This document shows, in pieces, positions 23,035 to 35,869 of a DNA stretch of 64,000 bases. Under the pieces are notes generated by a model, which ran no database searches, was not told the origin of the DNA, and saw only the letters and a program-made list of their open reading frames with translations. A program made the position numbers and the translations under genes. Numbering within the stretch: position 1 is the stretch's first letter; each line of letters begins with the position of its first letter. The DNA is from Gnetum montanum (Eukaryota > Streptophyta > Gnetopsida > Gnetales > Gnetaceae). The DNA lies in the NCBI GenBank assembly GCA_015680685.1, contig MNCI01034797.1, positions 368,175 through 432,174 on the forward strand. Reading direction: 5' to 3'.

Positions 23035-23815
23035 TGATGAGTGGTGAGGGACCCCTACACTCAACCATATGAATATGAGCATTTTACGCACGATCTAGTC
23101 GAACTCCAAGGACTAAGTGCTTACACACCTTAATGGAACACTCAGAGTTAATCAATCATTATCTTCCCAAACTTACTTGTATTGTCACAGTTGTATGGTT
23201 AAGTAAGCTTGAGGTACCTAATTTTTATAACTTTTATCTTTTTAATGCCTTATGCTAATAGGGGAAGGTAAGGAGAACTAAGTGACTAACTTTCATTAAA
23301 TATTCACTAACTAAGTCCTAATTGTTCCTAACATCAGTATCCGTTCCCACTTGCCACACACATCTTGAACTAGTGCAACACTACTAGGATTACCAAGTGC
23401 TACTGGTTACTAGGTTACCAAGTGCTACACACATGCTTGAAGCGGTCGTACTGAGTGTACTTAACTAAGAGAGTCAAGGGTTGAGAGAGAGATAAATTAA
23501 CTAGGAAAGCATTTAAACATTCAAAAATAATTAATTACTATGTAGCTTAATCCAAATGCTGCAAGGTTTATCATAAATTTTGTCTTTATTGTCGTACAAA
23601 AATGTGTGCTTAGGTACAATTTGCTCAAATAAATATCTGTTCACTTTAAGACTCCTACTACAGGCACATGGAAATTATTCTAACTCTGGAATGGTAAAAC
23701 TACAAGATTTTAGCTAAGGATCTAAGTCTAACTACCTAGAACAAGAAAAGCCACCTCTTATTTATAGAAATTTAGGTAGGCCATGATATCATGTACGTGA
23801 TATCATGGCTCATCA
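23035..23815 (-). repeat. 3' LTR of element C
   Basis: 781 bp. The U3 array is reduced to two or three GATATC units with CpG lost (ATGATATCATGTACGTGATATCATGG at 23783-23808). A TATAAATA box (complement) lies at 23759-23766. Confidence 0.93.
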
Positions 23816-23832
23816 TACCTCCATGACTAAAT
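23816..23832 (-). other. Polypurine tract of C
   Basis: On the minus strand, ATTTAGTCATGGAGGTA abuts the LTR. Further copies of the motif lie at 24380-24391 and 25720-25732. Confidence 0.7.
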
Positions 23833-23929
23833 GAAAGCTTGTCCTCAAGTTCCTTACAAAATATTGAGAAGGTATGGAATTATTGACTTGAATGACACTA
23901 ATGGTGAATGGGGTGACACGTGAATGGAT

Positions 23930-24195
23930 CATCATTACAATACATGGAAATATTAGTGTTCATGACCACAATAGTGAACACTATATACATTTGACATCCA
24001 GCTTTATTTGGCAGCTGAGAGAGAAGAGAGAGAGAGAGAAAAGAAGAAGAAGTTTGTTGCTGCCGACGCCAAGATTGCGCTTTTCATTAGCCATCCATAA
24101 GCGCGTCATCAATCCTGTTCCTTGCATAACTATTCCAGAACCAGTCCATTCTAAGTGTTCCCTCTAGGTCCAATCCATTGTTGTATGATTGCCAT
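23930..24195 (-). pseudogene. Truncated second ORF of C
   Basis: On the minus strand, TTTATGTAG|ATGGCAATCATACA gives MAIIQQWIGPRGNT, then a stop. Later codons include a serine-rich (TCTC)n stretch (24011-24050). The start, the acceptor AG and a branch-point-like TTGCTAATATGA upstream are shared with E. Only about 35 codons resemble E. Confidence 0.5.
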
Positions 24196-24197
24196 CT

Positions 24198-25719
24198 ACA
24201 TAAACAACATAGTATCATATTAGCAAGGGTAAATAAATCACAATGCAATGGGTACCTTTCGTCGGTGTAAGGTCCATTGGCTGAGTTGTGATATGGCTAA
24301 TGTGGATTTTGGAGATATAACACTAGTGACTACCCAAGGTGTAGGGGTTAAGAGAAAATTGAAAAAATTGGACTAAGATCCCCATGACTAAGAGCGATTC
24401 TCCAGTAGCGATAGAATGGAAAAAGATAAGGAATAAGAAAGATGGAGAAAAAGAAACAATGGAAACGCCGACAAAATGGATGTTGGAGATGGAAATGAAC
24501 AAAATAAATATTGATTGAGGAAATGTTTAAGGGAAAGAAGTTAACTGATGCACCAAATAGGAATGCCAATGGGTCCTTCCCAAAAGCAGGTTCATGTCCT
24601 TAATACCCTGACAATCCCACATTCAAAGAGTCCACAGGCTCTAGAAATTTCATTTGGAAGCAAGAGTTAAAGTCTTAACCATAAAAATTTACCAAAAAGA
24701 AAACAATGCATCAACCAAAATATAGACTATTAATACAACTGACAATGAGGTGGAAAATAGAGAAAAAATTATGGAAAGAAGAGAATGAAATGGAGTCTCA
24801 AGAATAAGGTGGTGTACATCCCCATGTGTGTTAATGATTAATGTGACTTAGTAGATCTCATTCCAAATCCAGCCTCAAACAATCCACATCTAGTGACTTC
24901 ACATTAATACACTTGGCCAATCCATCCACCTGAAGTAACAAGAATGCTTCCATCAAAAAGTCACCACCATTTCAAGGAAACGAGAAAGGAAAAGGTAGGA
25001 AGTGAGAGAGTGCCTTAGTTAGAGGAAACATGTTTTTTTAGTTCCATAGTGCTTGTAGCCCAGATGATTATTTTTTCTAAGGGATGTGCTTTGAATTCTC
25101 ACCTCTCTTCTTTCTCTCTTTTTTCTTTTTGCGTGAGAACCACACCATGCAAAGACTTATTATTTTTATTAGCTCAACTTCTTGATAATGGAGCAACGAA
25201 AAAATGGTAAGGAAAACTCAAGAAGAAAACATCCAAGCACTCAAGAAAATGGCCAGCACAAATGCATCAAATCCCTTTGAAGTCACACCCTTTTTAATCC
25301 TTGAGTCCTTCCTTACTTTGAGGAATGCCCAGTCACCAATTTTTTGATAGTTTTATTATTTAAAGAAAGGGAGTGTACAGTTCAAAGCCAAGAGAGACCA
25401 TAGAAATTCATGGATGCATGGATGACATGGATTCATTGCCTGTTATATCAAAAGAACCATACCTTAGTATAAACATTATAACTCAAAGGTAAAAACCAAA
25501 CATTAGTAATCAATAGAATATAATTCATACCACCCTCAGGAGCACTTATTAGGTGACAAACCTAACAAAATAAACAACCTCACAAAGAAAGAAAAGAGTA
25601 TAAATGATGTTGCAAAACAAAAACAAGAAAAGTTAAAGAAATTTGTAAAACAAAAATGTGTAAAACAAAAACTTAAAAAGGAACTAAGGGCCTCAATTGA
25701 TCAGCAGAGGTGGCCATCT
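24198..25719 (-). other. Conserved untranslated region of element C
   Basis: No gene. On the minus strand it carries the blocks described for A: GGGTGTGACTTCAAAGGGAT near 25280, CTTTGCATGGTGTGGTTCTC near 25150, and CATGAACCTGCTTTTGGGAA near 24585. Polypurine-like motif copies lie at 25720-25732 and 24380-24391, and a short T-rich array lies at 25598-25680. Confidence 0.6.
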
Positions 25720-26095
25720 CCCCCATGACTGAGTTGAAAGGAGTAGATCCAAAATAATGAGTAGGGTCATCCTTTCTCATAGGTATTATGTGCATCGGCC
25801 GTTCTAAGTTCATGGAAGGGTTTGGCTTGTTGCACATTGACTAGTAATCTTTTATTAATATTTTTTATGACCTTTTAGTAATTTCCAACTTCCCCCAATT
25901 GATGTTTCCCATGTTAAGGTTTGGAAGTTGGTGATGCTCTTGCTCCAGTGTATCTATGCTTTCAACGTGAGCGCAATTTATTCCCTCAGTTAGTTCCATG
26001 CACATTGGTGAGTTACTTTCTTGATCAGCTATCAACCACTGGGTGTCTTCTTGCTATGTGGTTACTACATACAGGCACTTTTTTATGTTAATTTC

Positions 26096-26640
26096 TTATG
26101 CACACTGGTTGCATGCAGGTAATGCTAAACATTCCTGCATGCAATCACACCCTGTATCACTGTATGTGATGCATGGAACCTTCTTCTTCTTGATCTTTCC
26201 AAAAAAATTTTCCTTAGATATTTCCAGGAAAAGATCATGTATTCCTAGGAGTGCATTTATGGTACTTAGCCATGCCCTTTCCATGATTATTGGGAAGTTT
26301 CCTTTACCATTGTTTACTTGTATCACTAGGAAATCAACTAGGTATGATCACCCACACACAGTGGTAACGATGTCCTTCACCAGTCCCAAGGGAACAGTGA
26401 TGGACTGATCGGCCAGCTCTAGGTAAATATTGCTCTTCTTTAATAGAGGCAGGTTCAAGGCTTTGTACATCTCTTGTGATATTAAGTTCACTTCGGAACC
26501 TAAGTCTAGAAGAGCTTTACATGACTCATTCCCAACGATTTGGATATAAATTAGAGGGCTTTTGGGGTCAAAGAATTTCCTGGGAAGGTGGCCCTCCTTA
26601 ATCCAATTAGTAACGACATGTGTTAACATAACCATGTCTA
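26096..26640 (-). pseudogene. Element C aspartic protease
   Basis: Minus-strand frame 26348-26635 reads KALLDLGSEVNLISQEMYKA and LADQSITVPLGLVKDIVTTV. The catalytic Asp remains but DSG has become DLG. A second frame (26096-26326) continues with GNFPIIMERAWLSTINA. The pair matches the protease of E in order. A frameshift lies between them. Confidence 0.85.
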
Positions 26641-26799
26641 TCGAGCTTGGTTTTTGGTTTGAAGGGAGCTCTAAAGCACTATTTTATGTAAAGGCATTCA
26701 AAGGTTCAACTGCTTGTGGATGTGAGGGCTTGGTTGGACTATTGGTTTTGAAGAAAGGTCTTCTCTTCATACAGTTGTTAGAACTAGTAGTAGGTTGAA

Positions 26800-29179
26800 G
26801 ATTCACAACCCTCATAGCATTGCATTTCTATGGTTAAGTGGGGAGTTCCCCTTGCATTGCTGGAGCGGGTGGTAGTGGAGCTATCGGTGTGAGAGTTGCA
26901 GATGGATTTGGAGGATGGTATGCTTGTGGGTTATCTCCCCTAGGAGAAGGAGTCCTATAATACTCCTGAGCTTGGTAGTGATGTTGTGATGTCATGTGAT
27001 CAACAAAGTCACGTGGAGAGATTGGCTGCTGCACGTAGTAGCCATATGGATCCGGTTGTTGGTAGGGGTATTATTGCCTTGGTGGTGGCATCCCCCATGA
27101 CTGTGGGTATTGCCACTGTTGGTGTTGCTCAACAGGTTGTGTTGGAGTTCCACTTAGATAATACGTTGAAGGTTGATGGAACTACCTTGGGTTACCTTGG
27201 GGATAAGGTAACCATTGGGGTGCTTGCCATTTGTTAAGTCGTGGGTTGAGTGCATACACCCCAGACTCTTGTAGATGTGAGATCATGGGGCAACATCCCT
27301 TAGGATGGTCATCTTGGCATATCTCATACCCACTGTCATTGTCCATATCTGAATCCACAACCTCATCAGTAATGGCCATTTTACCCTTACCTTTGTTACA
27401 TGCATTTTCCACTTCTCTCCTTTTCCTTTTGTCATAGTCACTACCTCGCTCCCTAGACTCCTCTACGATTTTAAGAATAGTTTTGAACCTACTATCTAGG
27501 GAGTCCCACATTTGGTCTACCTTTACCAACACTTCTATTATTAATTTTTGGAGCAAAAAATTTTTCCTATTCACCATCTCCTCAAGTGGTAACTCTTCCT
27601 CCTCCTCACAGAATCTCACTCTCCTTTTTCAGAGGGAAGGATCTCGGTTGTACTCTTCCGTACTTTCTCTCTTACATAGCTCCCCTTCTTCCTTAGCCAC
27701 TTGCTCTAGCAATCTATGAACCTGATGAGACCTAAGCTCTGATAATCTCCCTTGGGCATACGTTCCAAGGATTCCCCTTGTTTCATGCCTAAGTCCATCT
27801 ATGAGATGGCATAGTTGATTCCGTTGTGAATAGCCATGGCCAGGACAACGATGTAATAATGCATAATAGTGGCCCATAGTAACATCCAAGGGTTCATGAT
27901 TTTCTTGTTTCCATCCTTGGATTTGCTTTCATAGGTTAGACACTTGGGAGTACATTTGATACTTATCATTAAATAGTTCTAACATCATACTCCACCTCCT
28001 ACTCCACCTTCGAATGGATTCTAATTCTAAGGACTAGTACCAGCTTTCCGCTTCTTTCACTAGTATCCTTGGGAACAACTTCAGTTTTTTCCATTTTTTT
28101 TCTATGTTCTACAAGGCACATGCATCGTGGAATTCTTGTAAATGGTTTTGAGGATCATTGTTGTATCGCCCTTCAAATCGTTGGATATTGTTCATGTCTA
28201 ACCTCTTGATGCTACTATCCTTTTGATGCCTTATTGGAACTCTTACGACCTCCATTATATCTAACATGCTTTTGGTTGCGAGTAGGGGTTCTTCATGGTC
28301 ATCTCATTCATAGCGTCTGTGATGTCTACGTGGTTCCCTACTCTTCCTTCTTCTATGCCTTGATTCCCTAGAGTGCCCTCATCCTCATTCTTGACTATCT
28401 CGTCGATGTTTTTCACTCTATTTTCCTTTATCCTCGCAATTAGTTTCCTTATGACTACATCCAGACACCGAAGGAGAGGGTTAATGTGAAGATGAAGGTG
28501 AAGAAGAAGGAGAACCATTTCCATGACGAGGTTTTCTACCTTCTCTTCGGTGGTCTTGGCCTTGAACGTGATTACGATCAGAACATCCACCCTTATTATG
28601 TGTTTGTGTTCCCTCGTTGAACATTTCATGTTCATGGGGATCAAAACCAGGGTTTTGAACTATAGAGTGGAAGTTCTAATACACCACCTCTTAACCATCA
28701 TTAGGAGTGGGAACATCATTTGGTGGGGAACCTGTTGAAACTAATTCGCCATCCCCAATTTCGCTTAAAATGTGCAGGGCATTATAGGATCATTTACCCT
28801 TTAAAGATGCACGGTAACTCTCCTGTTGCAAGTCCCATAGATGTTGCACTTCTGTGAGATGATAGCCCCTTGTGTCATGATTGCATGTAATGTATTTTGC
28901 ATATAAAAGTAGCATGCCTATCCATGTGAGAGCACGAAGGAGCATGTTGGGGATTGATCGGTCTGGAGGCAATACTATGTTACCTTCCAAGTCTCTCCAA
29001 CAAAATTGTTCATCTTGATGAAGAATAAAGGTAAAGTTGGGTACATACTCATCATGATGAGTATATACTATCCGAAACTGTTGAGGAATTGACGGATCTT
29101 GGTTACATGTATGATACCGTCAACTATCTCTTGTGTTAGTCCTAGGTGGTGAAGTGCTCTTGTGAGAAGAAGAAGACAT
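26800..29179 (-). pseudogene. Element C gag
   Basis: The start at 29179 (MSSSSHKS) is equivalent to A and E. The gag domain lies at about 27900-28190 (broken). Open pieces are 27629-27889 (GHYYALLHRCPGHGYSQRNQ) and 27182-27619, which holds the knuckle YEICQDDHPKGCC with its first Cys changed to Tyr. The tail at 26834-27034 is Pro/Tyr-rich. It is broken by frameshifts more than by stops. Confidence 0.88.
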
Positions 29180-29305
29180 TTTTGTCTTGTTCAGTGTGCA
29201 ATTTACCATTTTCTTATCTTTTCTTGATTACCCCTAAGGATTCGTTCTAGCATCCCAATGATATGAATGATTTCTTATGTTCTACATAGCACACAAACAA
29301 TTAAG

Positions 29306-29323
29306 TCCCTGGCAATGGTGCCA
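29306..29323 (-). other. Primer-binding site of C (tRNA-Asp, decayed)
   Basis: On the minus strand it reads TGGCACCATTGCCAGGGA, the tRNA-Asp site of A with transitions at three positions. It lies 2 bases from the 5' LTR. Confidence 0.85.
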
Positions 29324-29324
29324 A

Positions 29325-30165
29325 TGATGAGTGATGAAGTACCCCTACACTCAACCATATGAATACAAGAGTTTCATGCACGATTTGATCAAACTCCAAG
29401 GACTAAGTGCTTATGTGCCTTAATGGAACACTCAGAGTTAATCAATCATTGTCTTCCAAAACTTACCTGTATTGTCATGGTTGTATGGTTAAGTAAGCTT
29501 GAGGTACATGATTTTTATAACTTTTATCTTTTTAATGTCTTATGATAATAGGGGAAGGTAAGGAGAACTAAGTGACTAACTTTCATAACTATTCACTAAC
29601 TAAGTTCTAATTGTTTTTAACACCAGTATCCATTCCCACTTTCCGCACACATCTTGAACCAGTGCAACGCTATTGGGATTACCAAATGCTACTTGTTACT
29701 AGGTTACGAAGTGCTACACACATGCTCGAAGCGGTCGTACTGAGTGTACTTAACTAGGAGAGTCAAGAATGGAGAGAGAGATTAATTAACTAGGAAAGCA
29801 TTTAAACATTCAACAATAATTAATTACCATTTAGCTTAATCCACATGTTGCAAGGTTTATCATAAAGTAATTTTTTATTTCCATACACAAATGTGTGCTT
29901 AGGTACAATTTGCTCGAATAAAGATCCGTTCACTTTAAGACTCCTACTATGGCCACATGGAAATTATTCTAACTCTAGAATGGTAAAACTGCAAGAGTTT
30001 AGCTAAGGGTCTAAGTCTAACTTCCTAGAACAAGGAAAGCTACCTCTTATTGATAGAAATTAAGGCAGGTCGCTATATCGCATACGCGGTATCGCGGGGC
30101 GGACATAATATTGTGGATGTGATATTGCATACACGATATCACGTACATGATATCACGGCTCATCA
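29325..30165 (-). repeat. 5' LTR of element C
   Basis: 841 bp. The U3 array (30070-30158) has about five GATATC-type units including CGCATACGCGGTATCGCGGG. It is clearly longer than in the 3' LTR of the same element. The TATA box position reads CTATCAATA (mutated). Confidence 0.93.
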
Positions 30166-30170
30166 CTTGA

Positions 30171-30600
30171 CTACAAGGTTAGTATATATCTGGTGTTAAC
30201 AAATTCCCATATCAATTCTCATGATCTCATCATAAGACCATGCAAAGGCTATAGCCATCTGTTAATCACTTTTAAAAATTTCCTTTTTTGGTCTTATTTT
30301 AAAGTGGTGTTGATTATTACTAGCTTCTTTCTATTTAAAAATTCATATTAAAAGTGGCTAGTAGGGCCTTCAATTCCAATGGTTCTAGTTCCATATTGTC
30401 TAGGATCTCCAAGCATCCTTATTCTGTCTCTTCCTCTTGATTTGTTCATGAGTAGAAGTGTCTTTCCCTTAATTATTCTAACTTATTAATTTCTTCAATG
30501 TAGGCATTAACAATTTGTTCCTTTGGTTCCATGTACTTGTACAATTTTTTATCTTCATTTGTGATCAACCACTATGTGCCTTCTTGCTATGTGGTGTGAG
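30171..30600 (-). pseudogene. Element B start of reverse transcriptase and linker
   Basis: Minus-strand reading gives IAFAWSYDEIMRIDMGIC, the FAWSYEDLKGI motif that precedes RT in plant Gypsy elements, then stops. The rest of RT continues on the far side of element C. The part to 30600 is an eroded protease-RT linker. Confidence 0.72.
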
Positions 30601-31030
30601 CTTGTTTGATAGCCCATACTTTTTCTACATATTTTTTGCATGCTTTGGTGTCATCTCGTCTAATAGCCCATATTCTTTACACACAATTGCACCCATTATC
30701 ATTGTATGCGATACATGGAACTCTTCATCTTTGTATGATGCTGACTTTGTCTTCCTTGGAAATTTCCAAGGACAAGTCACAAATTTCAAGCTTAGTTTCA
30801 ATAGCACTACGCCAAGATCTTTCCTTAATAATTGAAAATTCTCACTTATTCTTCCCCACATGAATGACTACAAAATCCACAAGGTAAGTTGAGCCACTAA
30901 TGGTTGTAATCACATTGTCCACTCATCCTAGAGGAACTGTGATTGACTGGTCTAGAAACTCTAACTGAATGTTAGTTTTCTTTGGCAATGGTAGATTCTA
31001 GGCCTAGAAACTATCTTGTAAACAACATAT
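30600..31030 (-). pseudogene. Element B protease region
   Basis: Minus-strand pieces include LEFLDQSITVPLG (near 30945) and the WRSAIETKLEICDLSLEISK block (near 30790), equivalent to the protease C-terminal half of A, C and E. The catalytic DSG itself is not legible. Confidence 0.6.
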
Positions 31031-32911
31031 GTGCTTAATCCTAAATTTTTTGTAAATATGCAACATACAACACATCTTTCCTCATTGATGGAGCTTGTGT
31101 CTGAACACTTCACCATAGAAGCCACTTTACCATTCCATTCAAAATCTTTCTTTTTTTCTTGTCCCTACCTTTTCCAAAGGCATGCTCTATTCTCTCCTCC
31201 ACAACTTTCAATGCTATTGAAAATTTTTCATCAATGGAATCCAAAATTTTCTCTACCTTTGCTAAAATGTTAGCTATGAATTTTTGAATTATTAGAGTCT
31301 TCTTTTGAATTTTTTGTTCCAAGGTATCCTCTTCTTGGATATCACAAACTAATGCATTTCTCTTCCTAATGGATGGATCTCTATCATACTCTTCTTCTAA
31401 TTCTTCCTTCCTTAACTCATATTCTTCCTTTGCCACTTGGTTAATTAGTTTGTAAATTCAATGGGCATTCATCTCAAATAATCTACCTTGGACATAAACC
31501 CCAAGGGTCTCTCTAGTCTTGTTTCATAACCCATCTACAATGTGTCTTAGTTTCTCTCATTGTAAGAATCCATGACCTGGGCATCTATGTAGTAGTGAAT
31601 AGTATCTACCCATTACCACATCAAGGGTTTCATGAGTTCCTTGCTTCTAGCCTTGGATTTGTTTTCTTAAGTTAGATACTCATGAGTAGGTTTGGTACTT
31701 GTCATTGAACATTCAAACATGGTATTCCATCTTCTAATTGATTCAGGTTTGAGTGATCGATACCAACTCTCTACTTCTTTCACAAGTGTTCTTGGGAATA
31801 ACTTCAACTTCTTCCAGTCACTTTCAATGTTCTATAGGCTGCAAGCATCATGGAAAGCTTAGAGGTGGTATTTTGGATTAACATTATAACCCCCTTCAAA
31901 TCTTAGCATGTTATTCATATCAAGCCATTTAATATGGCTATCCCTCATGTGCTTACTCGAAATGTAAATAGCTTTCTCAATGTTAATTATGCTTTGAGTT
32001 GCCATTAGGAATTCATCATTATGATTGAGTTCATGTGCTCTATTATAGCAATACACCCTTTTGTGCTCATACCTTTTGCAATCTTGTCTTCGATCTCTTC
32101 ATCTTCTTTACTCATAACCTTCATCTTCCTCATCTGAATATCTCAAGTGATTGTCATGGTGATCATGAGTCCTTCTCTCCTTCCTATTATGATCTTGGTG
32201 CCTTAGCCTCCTCTTATTAGAGTCTACTAATGATTATGAGTATGAGGATGGGGTAGTAGGAGAATAATGTCAATTTATCCTCCTTTCATGACTCTAGTAT
32301 TCTTCTCTACAAGAGTTGGTAGAAACTCTTGACCTCAAGTCTTGCTTATGCTTTAAGTCAATATCCCTCCTCTCAGGTATCTCTACTCGAGTGGCATGAA
32401 ATTGAACTTTGACAAGTTTCTTAGGTCTAATGATAGATTTTTTTGAAGGCTATTCATGATTCTATTAGAGTTGTTCTATAATGAATGCATCAGCATCAAG
32501 TTCCTCCAAGAAAAAAAAAGTGTTGGCCTACTTTCCTTTATTTTGTACATGTTTGATTTCCATAGTGGCATCTTTCCTCATCTACTCCTTTGTGGATTCA
32601 TAGGGTCTTGTCATGTGATGAGTCACATGGTACCTTTCCTAGATTTGGTCAAAATGCATTCTCCTTAAGGTAGTTTGGAGCATGCTAAGTGCTACACATT
32701 CTGGAGGTAGGACTACATTGCCTTGCATGTCTGTCCATATCATTTGTCTATCCTAATGGAAGATGAAAGTTAAATCTAGATGATAAAGATTAGTCTGAGC
32801 ATAATTGATTCTTGTTTGCATTTGCATCCTTCATTATTCTTCATCGTTGATTCTATCATTGTCCCTTCTTGTCTCTTTGGTAGGTGATTATGTATCATTG
32901 TTTGAAGCCAT
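31031..32911 (-). pseudogene. Element B gag
   Basis: The start is at 32911 (MASNNDT). The gag domain is at 31640-31900: HLQAFHDACSL, DWKKLKLFPRTLVKEVESWY and ESIRRWNTMFE. The frame 31110-31436 is Lys/Glu-rich (AKEEYELRKEELEEEYDRDP) and matches the region after the gag domain in A and I. The knuckle is not recognisable. Many stops. Confidence 0.82.
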
Positions 32912-33036
32912 GTTGTGGTTTAAGACATTTTTTTAAGTGTGTTTATTTTTAGAGTTATTAAAAAATTAGGATTTTAACTTTGAGTTATTAATATAATGAA
33001 CTTTGTAAAATCAATTACTCAGCATACATTGACTAT

Positions 33037-33054
33037 TCCCCGACAATGGCACTA
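33037..33054 (-). other. Primer-binding site of B (tRNA-Asp, decayed)
   Basis: On the minus strand, TAGTGCCATTGTCGGGGA lies next to the LTR. It is the tRNA-Asp site with a few transitions. Confidence 0.75.
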
Positions 33055-33055
33055 A

Positions 33056-33940
33056 TGATGAGTGGTGGAGCAATCCAACACCCAACCATACAAGTCACAA
33101 GTGTTTCACATGTGACCAAATCATAATCCATGGATGAGGCAATGTGATTATGCTAGTAATTGCTTTAAGTTTGAGACTATTATCTTCCCACATGGAGCTA
33201 GTGAAGTCCACGTGTATGGTTTAGCTCATAGTGATGTATATGATATGTTGATGTTGTTTAGCCATCTAGCTCCTAGTGAACATAATAAAGTGAAAAGAGT
33301 TTCTAAGTCTAAGTATAACTAAAATAGTAAATAAATCTATTCTATTCTAAGGTGATGAATATTTAGTCTTGATCTTCAATACACATCTTGGGCTTCATGT
33401 AACTACCACTGGGATTACCAAGTACTTGGGCTTTGTGTAACTACCACTAGGATTACCAAGTACATTGCTACTAGGCAAACCAAGTGATAACACTACTAGG
33501 TTACCAAGAAATTACACTTAAGTACTCGAAATCAATCATATTCTTCTTGCTTGGCAACAATAATGGTAAAGTGCATGGAAAAGTAAACATTAACTAAGAA
33601 AATAGTAAACATTATACTAAGTGAAACATTAAACTAGAAGAATGCTACAATAGTATGAAATAGCTTGATCTTTATTATTTTTCATACTTGTTCCCAAGTA
33701 TAAGATGTTGAATAAAGACTTTGTATACTATGTCATACTACACTAGAAGTATTCACACTTCTAAGTACAAAAAATAACTCATGAAAACAAACTTATGTGG
33801 ATCCATGCACCTAAGTGCTATATTTATAGGTTGGTATGCATCTTGCAATATCACATATATGATAACATAGCTAGTGCTACAATATCGAAGCTATGATATC
33901 ATATATCCAATATCATAGTCTGTCAAATTTTGATTTATCA
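33056..33940 (-). repeat. 5' LTR of element B
   Basis: 885 bp, paired with 8660-9527. It carries a 38-bp unit twice (33387-33424 and 33425-33462) with a CTTGGTAATCC-type core that the 3' LTR has once. TATA box complement at 33821-33828. Decayed GATATC array at 33840-33920. Confidence 0.9.
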
Positions 33941-34570
33941 ACTATTATTGATGACTTCTTTAGAAAAGTTTTTATGTTCTTCTTAAAGCAAAAGAGTGAT
34001 GTGTTTGCTACATTTAAGTAGTTGAAGACTATGATTGAGAAGTAGATAAGGAAGTAGATAAATCATCTCCACACTAATAATGGCTTAGAATTTTGTTCTA
34101 ATGAGTTCAATGCTTCTACAAGATAGAAGAAATTTTATGACACCTAATAGTTCTTGGTACTTTATAGCAAAATAATGTGGTGGAGTGAATGAATAGGAAT
34201 TTAATGAAGTATGTTTTATGCTCTCCAACTCTAGTTTACCTAAGTGATTTTGGATCAAAGCTACTACTGTAGCTTGTTTTCTTATTAATCCATCTCCCTC
34301 AACTACTATTGACAAAAAAACCATAGAAGAGGTATAATCTAGTAATCCTATTAATTATTCTAATTTGAAGATATTTGGATGTCCTACATTTGCTCATGTT
34401 AATAATGGAAAGCTGGAACTTAGATCTAGAAAGTGGATCTTTCTTGGTTATAAGTTTGGTGTTAAGGGATATAAGCTATGGTGTCCAAAAACTAGTAAAG
34501 TCATAATTAGTAAATAGGTTATTTTTTATGAAACTACTATGCTTCAAGACTTTCCTTCTAGAAATTCTTG
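33941..34570 (+). pseudogene. Copia D integrase, catalytic and C-terminal part
   Basis: The frame lost at 8659 resumes as TIIDDFFRKVFMFFLKQKSD, the Copia integrase core with its first catalytic Asp region. LHTNNGLEFCSNEFN (second Asp region, D changed to N) and VVEGD-side remnants follow. LKIFGCPTFAHV...KLELRSRKWIFLGY lies at 34370-34450. Stops are scattered. This continuity is the proof that element B sits inside D. Confidence 0.85.
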
Positions 34571-34699
34571 TGATTTAAATTAGAAAAAGTTAAACATACA
34601 AGTAGAGTTTTTGATTGGGTCAAAATCTGCACCAGAGTCTACATCTCTCCCTAGCTTAGAGATGCAGGGTGTTACTATTTCATCACCACCACCACTGCC

Positions 34700-35720
34700 A
34701 CCATAGTATTCAATTACTAAAGATAGACCCAAACGAGATGTTAGACCTTCACAAAGATATGCTGAAGTTGACCTCGTAGCTTATGCTTTAAAGTGGTTGC
34801 AAGTATTATTTCCAGTGTAGAACCTTCCACCTATTCAAAGGTAGTTAGTTGTGATAACTTTGGGAGATGAATGATTGCATGAAAGAGGAGATAGAATTTC
34901 TTCATAACAATGACACATGGGACTTGGTGAAATTACCTAAGGGTAAGAAAGCTATTCATTGTAAATGGGTGTTTAAAAGGAAAGAAGCACACCAAGAGTT
35001 GAAGAAGCAAGGTATACGATGAGGCTAGTTACAAAAGGTTACAATTAGGTTCTAGGTATTAACTTCACAAATGTGTTTTGTCTACTTGTAAAGCATAGTT
35101 CAATTCAAGCTTTGCTTGGTATTATGGCTGTGCATGATTTTGAGCTTGAATAGTTGGATGTGAACACAACTTTCCTATATGAAGAACTCAAGGAGAATAT
35201 CTACATGCAACAACCAAATGGATTTATACTTTTAAGAAAATAAGACTATGTGTGCTTGCTGAAAAACTCTCTTTGTGGCCTGAAATAGTCACCTAGATAA
35301 TGGTGTAAGAGGTTTGACTCATTCATGATCACTCATGATTTCAAAAGAAGTAGTTATGATAATTGTGTTTATTTCAAGAAGATTAATGATGGGTCATTTG
35401 TATACCTACTCTTATATGTTGATGACATGTTGATAGCATCCAAGGATAAAGAGGAGATAAGAAATGTTAAGGCCCAACTTAGTAAGGAATTTAAGATGAA
35501 GGACCTGGGGGTAGCAAAGAAGATACTTGGCATGGAGATTCTGAGAGATAGAATGGTAGGTAAACTGTACCTAAGTTAGAAAGGGTACATTCAGAAAGTT
35601 CTTTATAGATTCAATATGTAGAATGCTAAACCTATTAGTACTTCATTAGTTGCACATTTTAGAATTTCATCTACTTTATCTTCATAATCAGATGATGAGG
35701 TTGATTATACATCACAAGTT
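34700..35720 (+). pseudogene. Copia D reverse transcriptase
   Basis: Motifs in order: MKEEIEFLHNNDTWDLVKLP (near 34875) and HCKWVFKRKE, then a decayed middle with LDVNTTFLYEELKENIYMQQ (near 35155-35215), then the open frame 35325-35579 with the catalytic LLYVDDMLIASKD (about 35410-35445) and MKDLGVAKKILGMEILRD. This copies Copia RNA into DNA. Several stops precede the YVDD block. Confidence 0.88.
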
Positions 35721-35869
35721 CCATACTCTAGTGAAGTGGGTTTTCTAATGTATGCTATGATTTGTTCTCATCCATATTTATCACATGCAGTTAGTGTAAT
35801 CAATAGATACATGGCTAATCTGGGTAAAGAGCATTAGAAAATAGTTCAGTGGGTTTTCAAATACTTAGG

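Larger units (their letters stand above)
23035..30165 (-). mobile_element. Non-autonomous Athila-like element C (gag-protease only)
   Basis: 7,131 bp on the minus strand with LTRs 29325-30165 (5') and 23035-23815 (3') and a perfect 5-bp duplication CTTGA at 23030-23034 and 30166-30170. It has the same layout as A and E: primer site, gag, protease, T-rich array, conserved untranslated region, short second ORF, polypurine tract. No RT or integrase. It interrupts element B at the start of RT. Confidence 0.95.
8660..33940 (-). mobile_element. Athila-like Gypsy element B, holding A and C
   Basis: LTRs are 8660-9527 (3') and 33056-33940 (5'). B reads on the minus strand: primer site, gag, protease, RT, RNase H, integrase, a long untranslated region and a second ORF. 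A sits inside integrase and C inside the start of RT; without them B is about 11.1 kb. It landed in the integrase of D. Flanks are ATTGT (8655-8659) and ACTAT (33941-33945), which fit a decayed 5-bp duplication with two transitions. The RT motif FMDDFSMYG is typical of the Athila group. B is the oldest-looking Gypsy copy here, with stops in every domain. Confidence 0.9.
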
